Positions 39,195-48,744 of a stretch of 53,384 bases of DNA are shown here, piece by piece. This DNA comes from a bacterium. Its GTDB lineage: Bacteria > Electryoneota > RPQS01. The notes beneath the pieces are model-generated. The model searched no databases. It saw nothing but the letters and a program-made list of their open reading frames with translations, and was not told where the DNA came from. The number at the start of each line of letters is the position of its first letter. Within the stretch, counting starts at the first letter, position 1. The stretch covers positions 1-53,384 of the forward strand of contig JABWCQ010000019.1 of assembly GCA_013360195.1 (NCBI GenBank), in the 5' to 3' direction. The position numbers and the translations under genes were made by a program.

Positions 39195-39290
39195 TTGCGG
39201 ACACGCAACATTCATACGACCTCCCTGTCATCCGGTTACCTCCCAACCGGATGAGACAATGAAGCCCTCACCGAAAGGTGGGGGCTTTTT
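39195..39290 (+). ncRNA. Probable small RNA with anti-SD-like loop
   Basis: About 96 nt between a promoter (39160-39188) and a strong intrinsic terminator. Three hairpins in order: GTTGCG-GACA-CGCAAC at 39194-39209; a perfect 9-bp stem CATCCGGTT / AACCGGATG at 39229-39253 with the seven-base loop ACCTCCC; and the terminator AAGCCCTCACC-GAAA-GGTGGGGGCTT at 39262-39287 followed by TTTTT. The CCUCC in the exposed loop complements Shine-Dalgarno sequences, so it could pair with mRNA leaders. No matching known RNA family comes to mind. Confidence 0.55.
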
Positions 39291-39634
39291 GCTTCGCGCA
39301 AGTCACGCAAACTGCAATTCACAGAGGGGGTGACAAAGAGACGCGCCTCTCTTCCTTAGAGTAATCACTCCCAAAGTAAATAGGCTCCCGCACGAATTGA
39401 AGCACGGGTTTTCACCAAGTTTCTCACCGTGCGAAAAGTCCATGCAGTGCGCTCAAACACTTAGAAGCGAAACGCGCTCGGGTGAGAAGATTAACATGTC
39501 ATAACGGAAAGTAAACGCAGTTGATGTAGAATATTTTGCTTTGCAGACCCGCTCCCAAATTGCAGTGGACACATCTCGCGGCTTATATTGCATGCGTGAC
39601 TGAATGAATATCATTGCACTACATGAGGAGTTCC

Positions 39635-40855
39635 ATGAAGACAATTTGCGTACTGCTGTTGTCCGCGCTACTGGCATCACTGTCGTTTGCAACTGACACG
39701 GAGCCATGTTTTCCGGAAGGCTGCCGCACACAAACACAGGGCGGCTGGGGCGGAAATTGTAACGGTAATAACCCCGGATGTTTCCGTGATGCGAACTTTG
39801 GAACGGTGTTTCCGGAAGGACTGACCATCGGCGGCAACTTCACAATTCACTTTTCGAACTCAAACGCAGTTCGCGTTTTTCTTCCCGCCGGCGGAACTTC
39901 TGCGTCATTGACGGAGAACCACAACGATCCAACAAGCACGGAAGCCGGTGTGTTTGCCGGTCAGGTGACGGCGTTGGCGCTTTCACTTGGATTCTCTGAA
40001 GCGGGTTTACCGGGCTTCTGTGATCTTGGTTCACTGTATTACCTTTGCGTTCCGGACCCGGACCGTCACGGTGAAGACGACGACGAAGAATGCGATAGTC
40101 CGTTTGCCGGCATGACGGTTGATGAGCTTTTCGCTTTGGCCAATGAAGTCCTCGGCGGGAATACGAACGGCCTGCCGGACGATACCGACATTTCCGATTT
40201 GAATGATGTTATCACGGACATCAACGAAAACTTCGTAGACGGCACGCACGACGAAGGTAAATTGGTGTGCGATATTCGGCTTGCCGCAGAGTTGAGTTCC
40301 TTCACGGCGGTGGCACGAGACGGCGCAATTGAACTGATCTGGTCAACAGCATCTGAGAACGATGTGGAGCGCTTCGAAGTTGAGCGCTCGGCGGGCGAAA
40401 GCTGGTCACTTACCGGTGTTGTGAACGGCCAGGGCGACAGCCCGATTGGTCATAGCTATCGTTTTGTGGACGAGAGTGTGACCGCCGCAACTGTTTACAG
40501 CTATCGTCTTGCCGAAGTTTCGGCCAATGGCGATCGTCAAATTCTGCCGGGCATCGTGACAGTGGAAGCGGGTGGCGAGACCGCGCTTCCGGCTGAGTTC
40601 ACCTTGACACAAAACTACCCGAATCCGTTCAACCCGAATACGCAAATTTCTTTTGCGCTGCCATTCGCTTCAAACGTGACACTCGCGGTATTTGACGCGC
40701 TCGGACGCAGCGTGGCGACTCTGGTGGACGGCTCACTTGCCGCAGGCAGTCACACGGTAAACTTCGATGCCGCCAATCTTTCCAACGGCATTTACTTCTA
40801 TCAGTTGAAGGCGGGAGACTTTTCCGCTGTTCGTAAGATGATGCTGATTAAGTAA
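39635..40855 (+). CDS. Type IX-secreted protein with Fn3-like domain
   Basis: 406 aa. ATG 39635 after GAGGAG; the signal peptide ends at 'LASLSFA'. Residues about 25-215 are unassigned, with an N-terminal Cys/Gly patch ('CFPEGCRTQTQGGWGGNCNG') and an acidic linker (HGEDDDEECD). A fibronectin-III-like domain (about 220-320: 'LSSFTAVARDGAIELIWSTA', 'VERFEVERSAGESW') precedes a type IX sorting domain ('FTLTQNYPNPFNPNTQISFA', 'VFDALGRSVATLVDG', 'GIYFYQLKAGDFS'). Extracellular or cell-surface; function unknown. Confidence 0.82.
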   Translation: MKTICVLLLSALLASLSFATDTEPCFPEGCRTQTQGGWGGNCNGNNPGCFRDANFGTVFPEGLTIGGNFTIHFSNSNAVRVFLPAGGTSASLTENHNDPTSTEAGVFAGQVTALALSLGFSEAGLPGFCDLGSLYYLCVPDPDRHGEDDDEECDSPFAGMTVDELFALANEVLGGNTNGLPDDTDISDLNDVITDINENFVDGTHDEGKLVCDIRLAAELSSFTAVARDGAIELIWSTASENDVERFEVERSAGESWSLTGVVNGQGDSPIGHSYRFVDESVTAATVYSYRLAEVSANGDRQILPGIVTVEAGGETALPAEFTLTQNYPNPFNPNTQISFALPFASNVTLAVFDALGRSVATLVDGSLAAGSHTVNFDAANLSNGIYFYQLKAGDFSAVRKMMLIK

Positions 40856-40873
40856 CAACTGCACAAAAAACTC

Positions 40874-40905
40874 AAGCGCCCGTTCACAGTGTGGACGGGC
40901 GCTTT
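40874..40905. terminator. Bidirectional terminator
   Basis: A 10-bp stem (AAGCGCCCGT / ACGGGCGCTT) between the convergent secreted-protein and membrane-TPR genes; A/T-rich flanks on both sides. Confidence 0.8.
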
Positions 40906-40923
40906 GCATTTACGTATCTTCGA

Positions 40924-42903
40924 TTACTTTCCAAGCTTCTGGCCGTATTCGTTCCAGAAACTGTTCTTGGGGTCCTCGCGCGCGTAGAATTGCAGTAGAC
41001 TTCGCGCGCGCAGCGTATCACCGGTTTTGGCCACAGAGTCCACCAAACACGCTCTGGTTATCCACGTCTTCATGGTCGCTCCATATTCTAACGTTGAGTC
41101 AATTGCCAGCGCGGTGAAGACAATCTCACGCGCGCGCGGCAGGTTGTCGCGCTTGGCCTGCGCAGTGGCGACGTAAAACAGGTTGCTCGCGAATTTCTTG
41201 TCCAGATGAGCCGCTCGTACCGCCGCGCTGTCCGCGTCATCAATTCGTCCCGCCAGCTTGTAGGCCTCGGATAGATTGTAAACGTAGCGCGGATTCTCTT
41301 CCGCCTCCACTGCTTTCTCCCACGCCGCGACTCGCTTCTCGATTTCGCCCGTCTTCTGGTAATACAAAGCCATGTTCTCCCAGCCATAAGTGGAACGGGA
41401 TTTATCGAGATGCAGAAGATTCTCGAAGCGGGCGATAGCTGTCGTTTCCACGGTTTGAACGAGGACAGCCGGAATCAGAATGAGTACAATTACCGCAGCC
41501 AATGACGCACGCAGTTTCGGGAGCAGACTGTCGAAATTGAATTGCGACAAACGCCATGCCGCAAAAAACACGGTTGGCCACAATGCGGACGTGACGATAT
41601 CCCAATCGCGTGCCATGCCGAGATTAGGACTGAAAACCATGGCGAAAAACGCGCCCGAGCTGGCCGCAAGCAGCAGAAAATTTTCTTGATTCTGTGCGCG
41701 AAGATCGCCGCCTCTTTTCGCAGTAAAGAGCAAACCGATCAGCGCTGCTCCGCACGCCCACCACGCAAGATTGACGATATCTACAAGATGCCGCACAGAA
41801 AAGAAGGCGTAGCCGTCATCCGCCCACATGGGAAGCAACGGTATCACGCTTATCCATCCCTCCCATCCTTCCACCGCGATGTAACCGACCAGGCCAAGCG
41901 TTGCGAATCCGGCAGCGACATACTTCGCGCGCTTCCACGGAGCAGCAAAGTTTTGCTGTTCGCGGTCATGCGGTTCAAAATGCATCGTCCATAAGAGATA
42001 GACCAACGCGGGAAGCAGCACGACCGCCATGTAGTGCAACGCAACTGCGACAAGGAAAAGAAAAACTGGAGCCACGGGGAGTTTTCTCGGCGGCTCAGTA
42101 GCCTTCAGGCCGGCAATCAAGAACGCCATCATCGCCAACGACACCCACGCATAGTTTTCGACATAGCCGAAATATGCGAGCCAGCCTCCGCAAGTCAGCA
42201 TCACCAGCCAGAATATGGTAGGCTCATGTTCAGGTTTTGAACGCACAAACCGCAGCAAGAGCAGAATCAGGAGCACACCCGCAATGCTTGACAGAATCCT
42301 GAAACACCATTGCGCAATCTCACGATACTTAAGTTGACGCTCAACCCGTGCCTGTTGTCCGGCACGTCCTTTCTCAACTTGTATCTTCGGGCCAAAAAGA
42401 GTCATGCCTATGCGAAACGCGCCTTCATGCAGCAGCATGGTGCCGGGCTCCTTTTGCGAAAAGAATCTGCCCGGCGGAATCTTCTCCTTCGATTCAATCA
42501 TATCGCCGATATGCGCGAGTCGCGTTGTGGCAAGCTGGCCGTCACCCAATAGATTGCCGTGAACGCTGAGAAGCATGAACACTGCAAAGAGGAGTCCTGC
42601 CAGTTGGTACGGCTGAAGTCTGACCTTCTTCAGGACAGAGTGTTCGACGACGATTGGTCCGTAGGGCGAGAGAAGCACTCCGGCCAACACGAGCAGCGGC
42701 AGCGCTGCGGCCAAATGCAGGAATGCGAATTGATGGACTGCCCAGAGCCGCAGTGATGGCGCAAACATCGCCAGCACGGACAGGGCAAGCGTTGCAATAC
42801 CGAAAGTCCAAATGTATTTCACGACCGTCGGCGAGCCGAGCGGCCGCTCGACAGGTCGAATGTCCGGCATCGGCTCTATCTTAGGCGACTTGCGCTTGGC
42901 CAT
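40924..42903 (-). CDS. Polytopic membrane protein with C-terminal TPR repeats
   Basis: 659 aa. About ten to twelve membrane helices (from about 30 to 480) are followed by a soluble region of TPR-like repeats (about 495-659: 'GWENMALYYQKTGEIEKRVA', 'NPRYVYNLSEAYKLAGRIDD'). The layout resembles dolichyl-phosphate-mannose-type or O-antigen-ligase-like membrane glycosyltransferases with TPR tails, but no catalytic motif is clear. Its start overlaps the GT2 gene by 23 bp, so it is the last gene of a three-gene glycan operon. Confidence 0.65.
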   Translation of the reverse strand: MAKRKSPKIEPMPDIRPVERPLGSPTVVKYIWTFGIATLALSVLAMFAPSLRLWAVHQFAFLHLAAALPLLVLAGVLLSPYGPIVVEHSVLKKVRLQPYQLAGLLFAVFMLLSVHGNLLGDGQLATTRLAHIGDMIESKEKIPPGRFFSQKEPGTMLLHEGAFRIGMTLFGPKIQVEKGRAGQQARVERQLKYREIAQWCFRILSSIAGVLLILLLLRFVRSKPEHEPTIFWLVMLTCGGWLAYFGYVENYAWVSLAMMAFLIAGLKATEPPRKLPVAPVFLFLVAVALHYMAVVLLPALVYLLWTMHFEPHDREQQNFAAPWKRAKYVAAGFATLGLVGYIAVEGWEGWISVIPLLPMWADDGYAFFSVRHLVDIVNLAWWACGAALIGLLFTAKRGGDLRAQNQENFLLLAASSGAFFAMVFSPNLGMARDWDIVTSALWPTVFFAAWRLSQFNFDSLLPKLRASLAAVIVLILIPAVLVQTVETTAIARFENLLHLDKSRSTYGWENMALYYQKTGEIEKRVAAWEKAVEAEENPRYVYNLSEAYKLAGRIDDADSAAVRAAHLDKKFASNLFYVATAQAKRDNLPRAREIVFTALAIDSTLEYGATMKTWITRACLVDSVAKTGDTLRARSLLQFYAREDPKNSFWNEYGQKLGK

Positions 42904-44644
42904 GCTGCAGCTTGTTTAGTTCATCGAGTCTTTCCTGCTCCACGACCTTCCGGCTTTCAATCGTGAAAATGAAGAAGTGAGCGAAGGAGATGGTGTACAT
43001 AAACGTCCAGAACAACAGAATATAGACAAATGGCGCGACAGATTCGGTGCGTGTCATGTGAAACAGCAATCCGCCGGTCAGAATCAACAATGCAAAGATA
43101 TAGGTTTGCGGTGTCTTCCAAAACGGTCTGTGCAGATTCATCGCTCTTTTCGGCGCAATCTCAAACAGCTTGACGTCCTTCCACAATCCGCGGATGACGG
43201 ACGTGACATACACGGGTATCGTGTTGGCGAGCAACCCTTGCAGCAGGACAAGATTCCGCAGCGAATATCCGCGCAGCCGCATGTGAACATAAGGGAAAAG
43301 CGCCACCGCCACGTACAACGGATAAACGGACAGATAGACGTAATCAATCGGCCGCATTTCATTCTGTATGTACCAATCCGCACCGCCCACTCCGAACCGG
43401 ACAAACAACAACAGCAGCATCGGCACCGTGGCCAGATACCCGAGCGCCAGCGTTATGAAGTAGTAGCCTGAAGACCACAGATAGTCTATGCCGAGCGCGA
43501 ACGGCACGCGCTTCTTGCTCCACATGTTCTTCCAGACAATTTTCGCGACGGACGTGTTGCCGGTTGCCCAGCGTCGTTGCTGTTTCCAATAGCCGTAAAC
43601 GGTGTTTGGCCCCATCCCGACGGCATAGGCCTTGCGATGATAAAGCGACCTCCAGCCCTTGGCGTGCAGCCAAAACGACGTCATCAAGTCCTCTGAAACC
43701 GTCTGCTCGTCCCAGCCGCCGACACTGTCCAATGCGGATATCCTCATCACAAGATTGGAACCGCAGCACAAAGCCTGCTCGGTTGCGCCTTTTGCCTCCA
43801 TGACTGAATCGTAGAGCAGCATCTCCTGCATGGCGGCGGCGCGGGTCGTCCACGTCTCTTCTGCATTCGCATACAGCTGCGGGGTCTGCACAAACGCGAC
43901 ACCATCGTCACTTTCAAGCAGCGGCACAAGCTCGCGCAGAGCTTCGGGTTTGATTTCATGATCCACATCAAACACACCGGCGTATCTGGCGTCGCCGCGA
44001 ATGTCCGGCAGCGCATCGTTTAATGCGCCGGCTTTATGTCCGCGATTTGGCACGTGATGAACCGCTACTCCGAGCCTTTCCGCCACGGCGGTGCATGCCG
44101 CCTTCTTCTCGGGAGACCGCGAGTTCTCAATCAGGTATGCACGGAAGTTCGGATAGTCAAGAGCCTTGACACTGCGCAGACTGCGCTCGAGAATCTCCGG
44201 ATCCTCGTCACAGCAGGCAATCATCACAACAACTTCGGGGACGGGAGATTGAAGCGGAAGAGTGGGCGGGAGTTTATAGCGGTGAGTTGCGCGCCAACAG
44301 TAGAAGATATACAGCAGCCAGTGGGCAAGAACGAGGAACTCACAGAGCAGCAGCAATACGAGTCCCAATGCGTGCACAGGCTCCCATCCGGTCGTATTCA
44401 TTCGTGCCGCATTGGCAAGCTGACCAACGACATACTCGGCAAACGGCAGACGCAGTCCTTGCACAATCACAAAAACGACAGCCATCACAAAAAACCACGC
44501 CGTGACGGTTCGCCGCAGTGCCGGAGTCCTTCGGTATTGGTCGAACACGGTGTTTATCTCAGTTCGCGGCTTATAGCCCAGCAGAATCAGGGCCGCAAGC
44601 GAAAGCAAAACAACGGCCGCGTAGAGTCCAATCGAGAGTATCAT
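42881..44644 (-). CDS. Membrane GT2 glycosyltransferase (cellulose synthase-like)
   Basis: 587 aa. Membrane helices at the N-terminus (about 1-22, 48-68, 92-115) and at the C-terminus (four or five) surround a cytoplasmic GT-A domain with 'VVVMIACCDEDPEILERSLR', the metal-binding D-x-D in 'FDVDHE' (216-218), the base region 'SEDL' (307-310) and QQRRW (345-349). This D, DxD, ED, QxxRW set marks processive polysaccharide synthases of the BcsA group. The start overlaps the GT39-like gene stop by 4 bp. Confidence 0.88.
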   Translation of the reverse strand: MILSIGLYAAVVLLSLAALILLGYKPRTEINTVFDQYRRTPALRRTVTAWFFVMAVVFVIVQGLRLPFAEYVVGQLANAARMNTTGWEPVHALGLVLLLLCEFLVLAHWLLYIFYCWRATHRYKLPPTLPLQSPVPEVVVMIACCDEDPEILERSLRSVKALDYPNFRAYLIENSRSPEKKAACTAVAERLGVAVHHVPNRGHKAGALNDALPDIRGDARYAGVFDVDHEIKPEALRELVPLLESDDGVAFVQTPQLYANAEETWTTRAAAMQEMLLYDSVMEAKGATEQALCCGSNLVMRISALDSVGGWDEQTVSEDLMTSFWLHAKGWRSLYHRKAYAVGMGPNTVYGYWKQQRRWATGNTSVAKIVWKNMWSKKRVPFALGIDYLWSSGYYFITLALGYLATVPMLLLLFVRFGVGGADWYIQNEMRPIDYVYLSVYPLYVAVALFPYVHMRLRGYSLRNLVLLQGLLANTIPVYVTSVIRGLWKDVKLFEIAPKRAMNLHRPFWKTPQTYIFALLILTGGLLFHMTRTESVAPFVYILLFWTFMYTISFAHFFIFTIESRKVVEQERLDELNKLQHGQAQVA

Positions 44645-46137
44645 GTATTTGCAGAGTCCGGCAGCGTCGGGCCGAATTCCGGTGAGTCCTCAATCTGTTC
44701 GCGCAGTGTGACTTTCAATGGACAAATCCAATAGCCGGTGGGGTTGATATCTTGCATTGCCCGGACATCGACCGTCCTCACTTCCTTGCCCCACGACCTC
44801 AGGAGCGGCAGCATATCGTTCTGCGCCGTCTTGTGACTCGCGTATGACTCGACAACCCATATACGCTTCGCGTTCTCAAGCAGCGGCTCAAGCGCCCCCA
44901 CCGAATCCGCGCGAATAATTTGCGGACGCAGGTGCGGAAGCATGTAATGCTTGAGCGGCTGGTCTGCAAAGGGCGGGAACGGAATGACAATATCGGAGGT
45001 TGTGACGCGTGCGGAAAGATATTCACCTGCCTGCCGCCAGGGATCTTTGTCCACTTTCGTGTAGTAATTCCAGAGCGGATAGACGGTCAAAGCAAGCAGG
45101 GCAATGACGAACAGCTGTCTCGGCAAGGCCTGCAGGCTTGCAGACGCGGTAGCCATGAGGAAGATAACCACCAGCATTCCGGGTATCGTATATCTTAGCA
45201 CGAACACCGGGGTCACAGTCACCGAGACGATCCACGGCAGCAGCCAGAAGCACACACCAAGTATAAGCAGAAAAAAGAATCCCAACCGCAGTCGAGGTTC
45301 GCTGTAGAAGCGCAGCGCCGCAAGAACCGATATCAGCAGAATTGCCGCCAGCCCGACTTTCGCATTCATGAAATAGCGCACGGGAGCCAGCAACAGGTCT
45401 TCAACGGAAGGCCGGGGAATCCAGCTTGCCATTGTTTCACCGCCCATCTTGTCAAACATCGCCGCCGCGTTCTGCACAGTCTCCGGAATGCACAGGATGA
45501 GTAATAAGACAAACGTCAGGTAATATGGCCGGGGATATCTGCTCGCGCCGCGGTATTGCCGTTCGCGCCGGAACGCATAGAAGATTATGATATGGCTGAG
45601 AATGAGAAAGACCGCGAAGACGTGTGTGTAATAGGCAAGCGCTGTGACCAGAATGTAGCCCCACGCTGACGGCCAGCGATGCTGCTTCATCAGGTTCAGC
45701 AGCAGGATGTAGGAAGCAACGGCAAGAAAGAGCAGCAACGCGTAAGGCCGCGCTTCCTGCGAGTAATAGATGGCAAACGGATGCACTGCAAAGAACAGTG
45801 AAGCGAGCATAGCTCCCGTACCGCTGAACAGTTGCCGCCCCAACTGATACACAAGTGGTATCGTAAGTGTTCCCCAAACAACAGACCAGAAGCGCAAGGA
45901 TACTTCACCCGTCCCGAAAATCAGTCCCCACATCTTCACCCACATATAATAAAGCGGGCCCTGCGTTTCAGAGTCCCAGCCGTATAGCAGGTCCGGCAGA
46001 GTGTCATGAACACGTTTGGCCGTTACGACTTCGTCAAGCCAAAGACTCTCCTGCCCAAGTCCGTACATCCGGACGGCAAATCCCAGGAGCAGGATGAATC
46101 CCAGCCAGCGGGAAGTCTCGACTTCAGACCGCAGCAC
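44641..46137 (-). CDS. GT39/PMT-like membrane glycosyltransferase
   Basis: 498 aa with about eleven membrane helices. The first periplasmic loop carries 'GQESLWLDEVVTAKR', the acidic pair typical of PMT/ArnT-type enzymes that use lipid-linked sugars. 'PFAIYYSQEARPYALLLFLA' is also characteristic. The start is GTG at 46137. First gene of the operon with the GT2 and membrane-TPR genes; together they probably make or attach an envelope glycan, though the product is unknown. Confidence 0.83.
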   Translation of the reverse strand: MLRSEVETSRWLGFILLLGFAVRMYGLGQESLWLDEVVTAKRVHDTLPDLLYGWDSETQGPLYYMWVKMWGLIFGTGEVSLRFWSVVWGTLTIPLVYQLGRQLFSGTGAMLASLFFAVHPFAIYYSQEARPYALLLFLAVASYILLLNLMKQHRWPSAWGYILVTALAYYTHVFAVFLILSHIIIFYAFRRERQYRGASRYPRPYYLTFVLLLILCIPETVQNAAAMFDKMGGETMASWIPRPSVEDLLLAPVRYFMNAKVGLAAILLISVLAALRFYSEPRLRLGFFFLLILGVCFWLLPWIVSVTVTPVFVLRYTIPGMLVVIFLMATASASLQALPRQLFVIALLALTVYPLWNYYTKVDKDPWRQAGEYLSARVTTSDIVIPFPPFADQPLKHYMLPHLRPQIIRADSVGALEPLLENAKRIWVVESYASHKTAQNDMLPLLRSWGKEVRTVDVRAMQDINPTGYWICPLKVTLREQIEDSPEFGPTLPDSANT

Positions 46138-46315
46138 GGCTCAATGGAGTTGTTGTTATCGCAAATGTCATATAATTTCACAAAATACAGGTTACAGCGC
46201 AGAATCTCAAGGCGAATTGTCCCGCAAATTGCAATGACATGGTAAAATTGGTTTATTAGTTATCACCAGACTGATCTCACAAACTGTTTAATTAGATAAT
46301 TTATAAAGGTTTAGA

Positions 46316-47215
46316 ATGAAACTCGGATTTGTCGGATTGGGGAAAATGGGGGGCAACATGGTCGAACGCCTGTTGCGTGGAGGCCACACCTGCATCGTCA
46401 CCAACCGTTCCCCGGAGGCCATCGAAGTTGCAGTATCAAAAGGCGCGGTTGGAGCGCGTGACCTTGCAGACGTGGTGGCTAAGTTGGACGGGACCAAAGT
46501 CGTGTGGCTGATGATACCCGCAGGCAATGCGGTTGATGATGCCATCTCCCAACTCAAGGGCCTTCTGAATCCCGGCGACATCATTGTGGATGGCGGCAAC
46601 TCCAATTTCCGCGACTCCATGCGCCGCGGCGAAGACCTGAAGGCACACGGCATTCACTTTGTGGATTCCGGCACCTCCGGCGGTGTTTGGGGACTAAAGG
46701 TCGGCTACTGCCTGATGGTGGGAGGAAGCGAAGCGGCGTTCAAGACTCTCGAACCTGCACTGAAGACCTTGGCTCCCGAGAATGGCTATCTCCACTGCGG
46801 TCCGGTTGGTTCAGGTCACTTTGTCAAAATGGTGCATAACGGCGTCGAATATGCAATCATGCAATCCTATGCCGAAGGATTTGAACTGATGCATCGCGGC
46901 CCATTTCCCATTGACTTGCCTGCCGTGTCCAAACTTTGGGAGAACGGGAGCGTTGTACGCTCATGGCTCCTGGAACTTGCCACACTTGCTTTGCAGGACG
47001 ACCCGAAGCTCGAGAAAGTAAAACCATGGGTAGCCGATTCAGGGGAAGGCCGCTGGACCGTTCATGAATGTGTTGACTATGCCGTGCCGGCGCCAACCAT
47101 TGCCGCCGCGCTCTTTGCCCGCTTTGCCTCGCGTGATGAAGAAGGATTCGGCTTGCGGCTCTTGAGCGCCCTTCGCAATCAGTTCGGCGGTCATGCCATG
47201 AAGACCGAGAAATGA
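46316..47215 (+). CDS. gnd: 6-phosphogluconate dehydrogenase, decarboxylating (short form)
   Basis: 299 aa. N-terminal Rossmann motif 'GFVGLGKMGGNM', then 'VDGGNSNFRDS' and 'DSGTSGGVWGLKVG', and the catalytic 'GSGHFVKMVHNGVEY' (Lys171, Asn175). Short forms of about 300 aa, such as Bacillus YqeC/GntZ relatives, are often NAD-dependent. It oxidises 6-phosphogluconate to ribulose 5-phosphate. The stop overlaps zwf by 4 bp (ATGA), opening a gnd-zwf-opcA-pgl operon. Confidence 0.93.
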   Translation: MKLGFVGLGKMGGNMVERLLRGGHTCIVTNRSPEAIEVAVSKGAVGARDLADVVAKLDGTKVVWLMIPAGNAVDDAISQLKGLLNPGDIIVDGGNSNFRDSMRRGEDLKAHGIHFVDSGTSGGVWGLKVGYCLMVGGSEAAFKTLEPALKTLAPENGYLHCGPVGSGHFVKMVHNGVEYAIMQSYAEGFELMHRGPFPIDLPAVSKLWENGSVVRSWLLELATLALQDDPKLEKVKPWVADSGEGRWTVHECVDYAVPAPTIAAALFARFASRDEEGFGLRLLSALRNQFGGHAMKTEK

Positions 47216-48744
47216 CTTCCGCAACTTCCAATCCCTTTCGCAGCGGCATGCTGATGGAACATCCCGCCGAGGCCTGTGTGCTGATTATCTTCGGTGGAAC
47301 AGGCGACTTGGCCCAGCGCAAACTTTTTCCATCGCTCGCTCATCTCGTTCGCGAAGGCCGGCTTTCGGAACAAACACAATTCCTGTGTGTATCGCGCAAA
47401 GACCTTAACCAAGACGCGTTCCGTGCCGAAGTCGTCAATAATGCTCGCAGCATGGCTCCGGGGTCAATACCCGACGATGAGTTTGCAGCGAAGTTTGCAA
47501 GCCGCATCTTCACGGTCACCGATGCTGGAAATAACGGCAGGTTTGATGATCTGAAGTGGCGCTTGGGTGAAATGGCCGGCGCGGGTGGGCCGCGAAATCA
47601 TTTGATCTATCTCTCGATACCGCCAACGGGCTATGCGCCCACCATCGCCGCGCTGGGTGCAGTCGGGCTTGCCGACGCCGAACCCGACGCTTGGAGCAGA
47701 ATCATTATCGAAAAGCCGTTTGGAAGCGATTATGACAGCGCTCAAGAGCTCAACAGCGCGGCGGCCGCAGTCTTTCGTGAAGATCAAATCTATCGCATTG
47801 ACCACTACCTCGGCAAGGAAACCGTTCAGAACATCCTGGTTTTACGGTTGGCCAATACGCTCTTTGAACCGATTTGGAATCACCATTACGTCGACCACGT
47901 CGCCATTACCGCCGCGGAAGCGTTGGGAGTCGAAGAGCGCGCGCAGTACTACGAGGAGTCCGGTGCGCTTCGCGACATGATTCAGAATCATCTGATGCAA
48001 ATACTCGCCATGATTGCCATGGAACGGCCTGCCAGTCTCGCCGCCGAAGCTATCCGCGATGAAAAGCGCAAAGTTCTCGATTCCGTGCGGCCGTTCGGTG
48101 AACGGGATGTCGCAACTGTCGCTGTGCGCGCGCAGTATTCCGCAGGGGCAGTCGCAGGAAAGACCGTCGCCGGATATCTGGACGAGAAGGGCGTTCGCGC
48201 TGATTCCCGCACCGAAACCTATGCCGCGTTGAAACTCCACATTGACAACTGGCGCTGGAGCGGAGTGCCGTTTTATCTGCGCACAGGGAAGCGTCTTGCC
48301 AAACGCGTGACGGAAGTTGCCATCGTTTTTCGGCAGGTGCCGCACATGGTCTTCGCGCAATCCCCCGTGGACAGACTCGAGCAGAACGTACTTGCCATCC
48401 GTATCCAGCCCAATGAAGGCATCAGTCTTAAGTTCGAGGCCAAACTGCCCGGACACGCGCTGCATGTTCGCCCGGTTGAAATGGATTTCCGCTACGGCAC
48501 GTCCTTCGGCGGCAGACTTTCCGATGCCTATGAACGGCTATTGCTTGACGCGATGATTGGTGACCAGACGCTGTTTGCGCGCCGCGACGCGGTCGAAGAA
48601 GGCTGGCGAATTGTCCAGCCGGTTTTGAACGCGTGGGCGAAGGATACAAGCGAGCCCTTGCCGCAATACGTGGCAGGAAGTTGGGGACCGGCGGAAGCGG
48701 ATCTCCTGCTTGCGCAGCAGAATCATCGCTGGAGAAAATTGTGA
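47212..48744 (+). CDS. zwf: Glucose-6-phosphate 1-dehydrogenase
   Basis: 510 aa, full length. The cofactor-binding 'IFGGTGDLAQRKLFPSLAHL' (27-46) and the substrate/catalytic motif 'RIDHYLGKETVQNIL' (from 195, with His198 and Lys202) are intact, as are 'IIIEKPFGSD' and 'PFYLRTGKRLAKRVTEVAI'. First step of the oxidative pentose phosphate pathway, yielding NADPH. Coupled by 4-bp overlaps to gnd upstream and opcA downstream. Confidence 0.96.
   Translation: MTSATSNPFRSGMLMEHPAEACVLIIFGGTGDLAQRKLFPSLAHLVREGRLSEQTQFLCVSRKDLNQDAFRAEVVNNARSMAPGSIPDDEFAAKFASRIFTVTDAGNNGRFDDLKWRLGEMAGAGGPRNHLIYLSIPPTGYAPTIAALGAVGLADAEPDAWSRIIIEKPFGSDYDSAQELNSAAAAVFREDQIYRIDHYLGKETVQNILVLRLANTLFEPIWNHHYVDHVAITAAEALGVEERAQYYEESGALRDMIQNHLMQILAMIAMERPASLAAEAIRDEKRKVLDSVRPFGERDVATVAVRAQYSAGAVAGKTVAGYLDEKGVRADSRTETYAALKLHIDNWRWSGVPFYLRTGKRLAKRVTEVAIVFRQVPHMVFAQSPVDRLEQNVLAIRIQPNEGISLKFEAKLPGHALHVRPVEMDFRYGTSFGGRLSDAYERLLLDAMIGDQTLFARRDAVEEGWRIVQPVLNAWAKDTSEPLPQYVAGSWGPAEADLLLAQQNHRWRKL

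Larger units (their letters stand above)
38957..39634. other. Long intergenic region with terminator and small RNA
   Basis: 678 bp without a protein gene. It holds the terminator of the preceding gene (39001-39029), a probable small RNA with its own promoter and terminator (39160-39290), and a weak hairpin at 39336-39353. The stretch 39354-39634 shows nothing further except an RBS just before the next gene. Confidence 0.6.

Noticed and set aside
39115-39333. 72-codon plus-strand reading frame
   Set aside because: No RBS or family signal; it overlaps a promoter, three RNA hairpins and a terminator, which explain the region better.
39336-39353. Hairpin AAGAGA / TCTCTT
   Set aside because: Short, weak stem with no T-run; no transcript ends here as far as can be seen.
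48633-48740. Longer OpcA start inside zwf
   Set aside because: The region is zwf coding sequence in another frame; GTGA overlap at 48741 is the usual operon junction.
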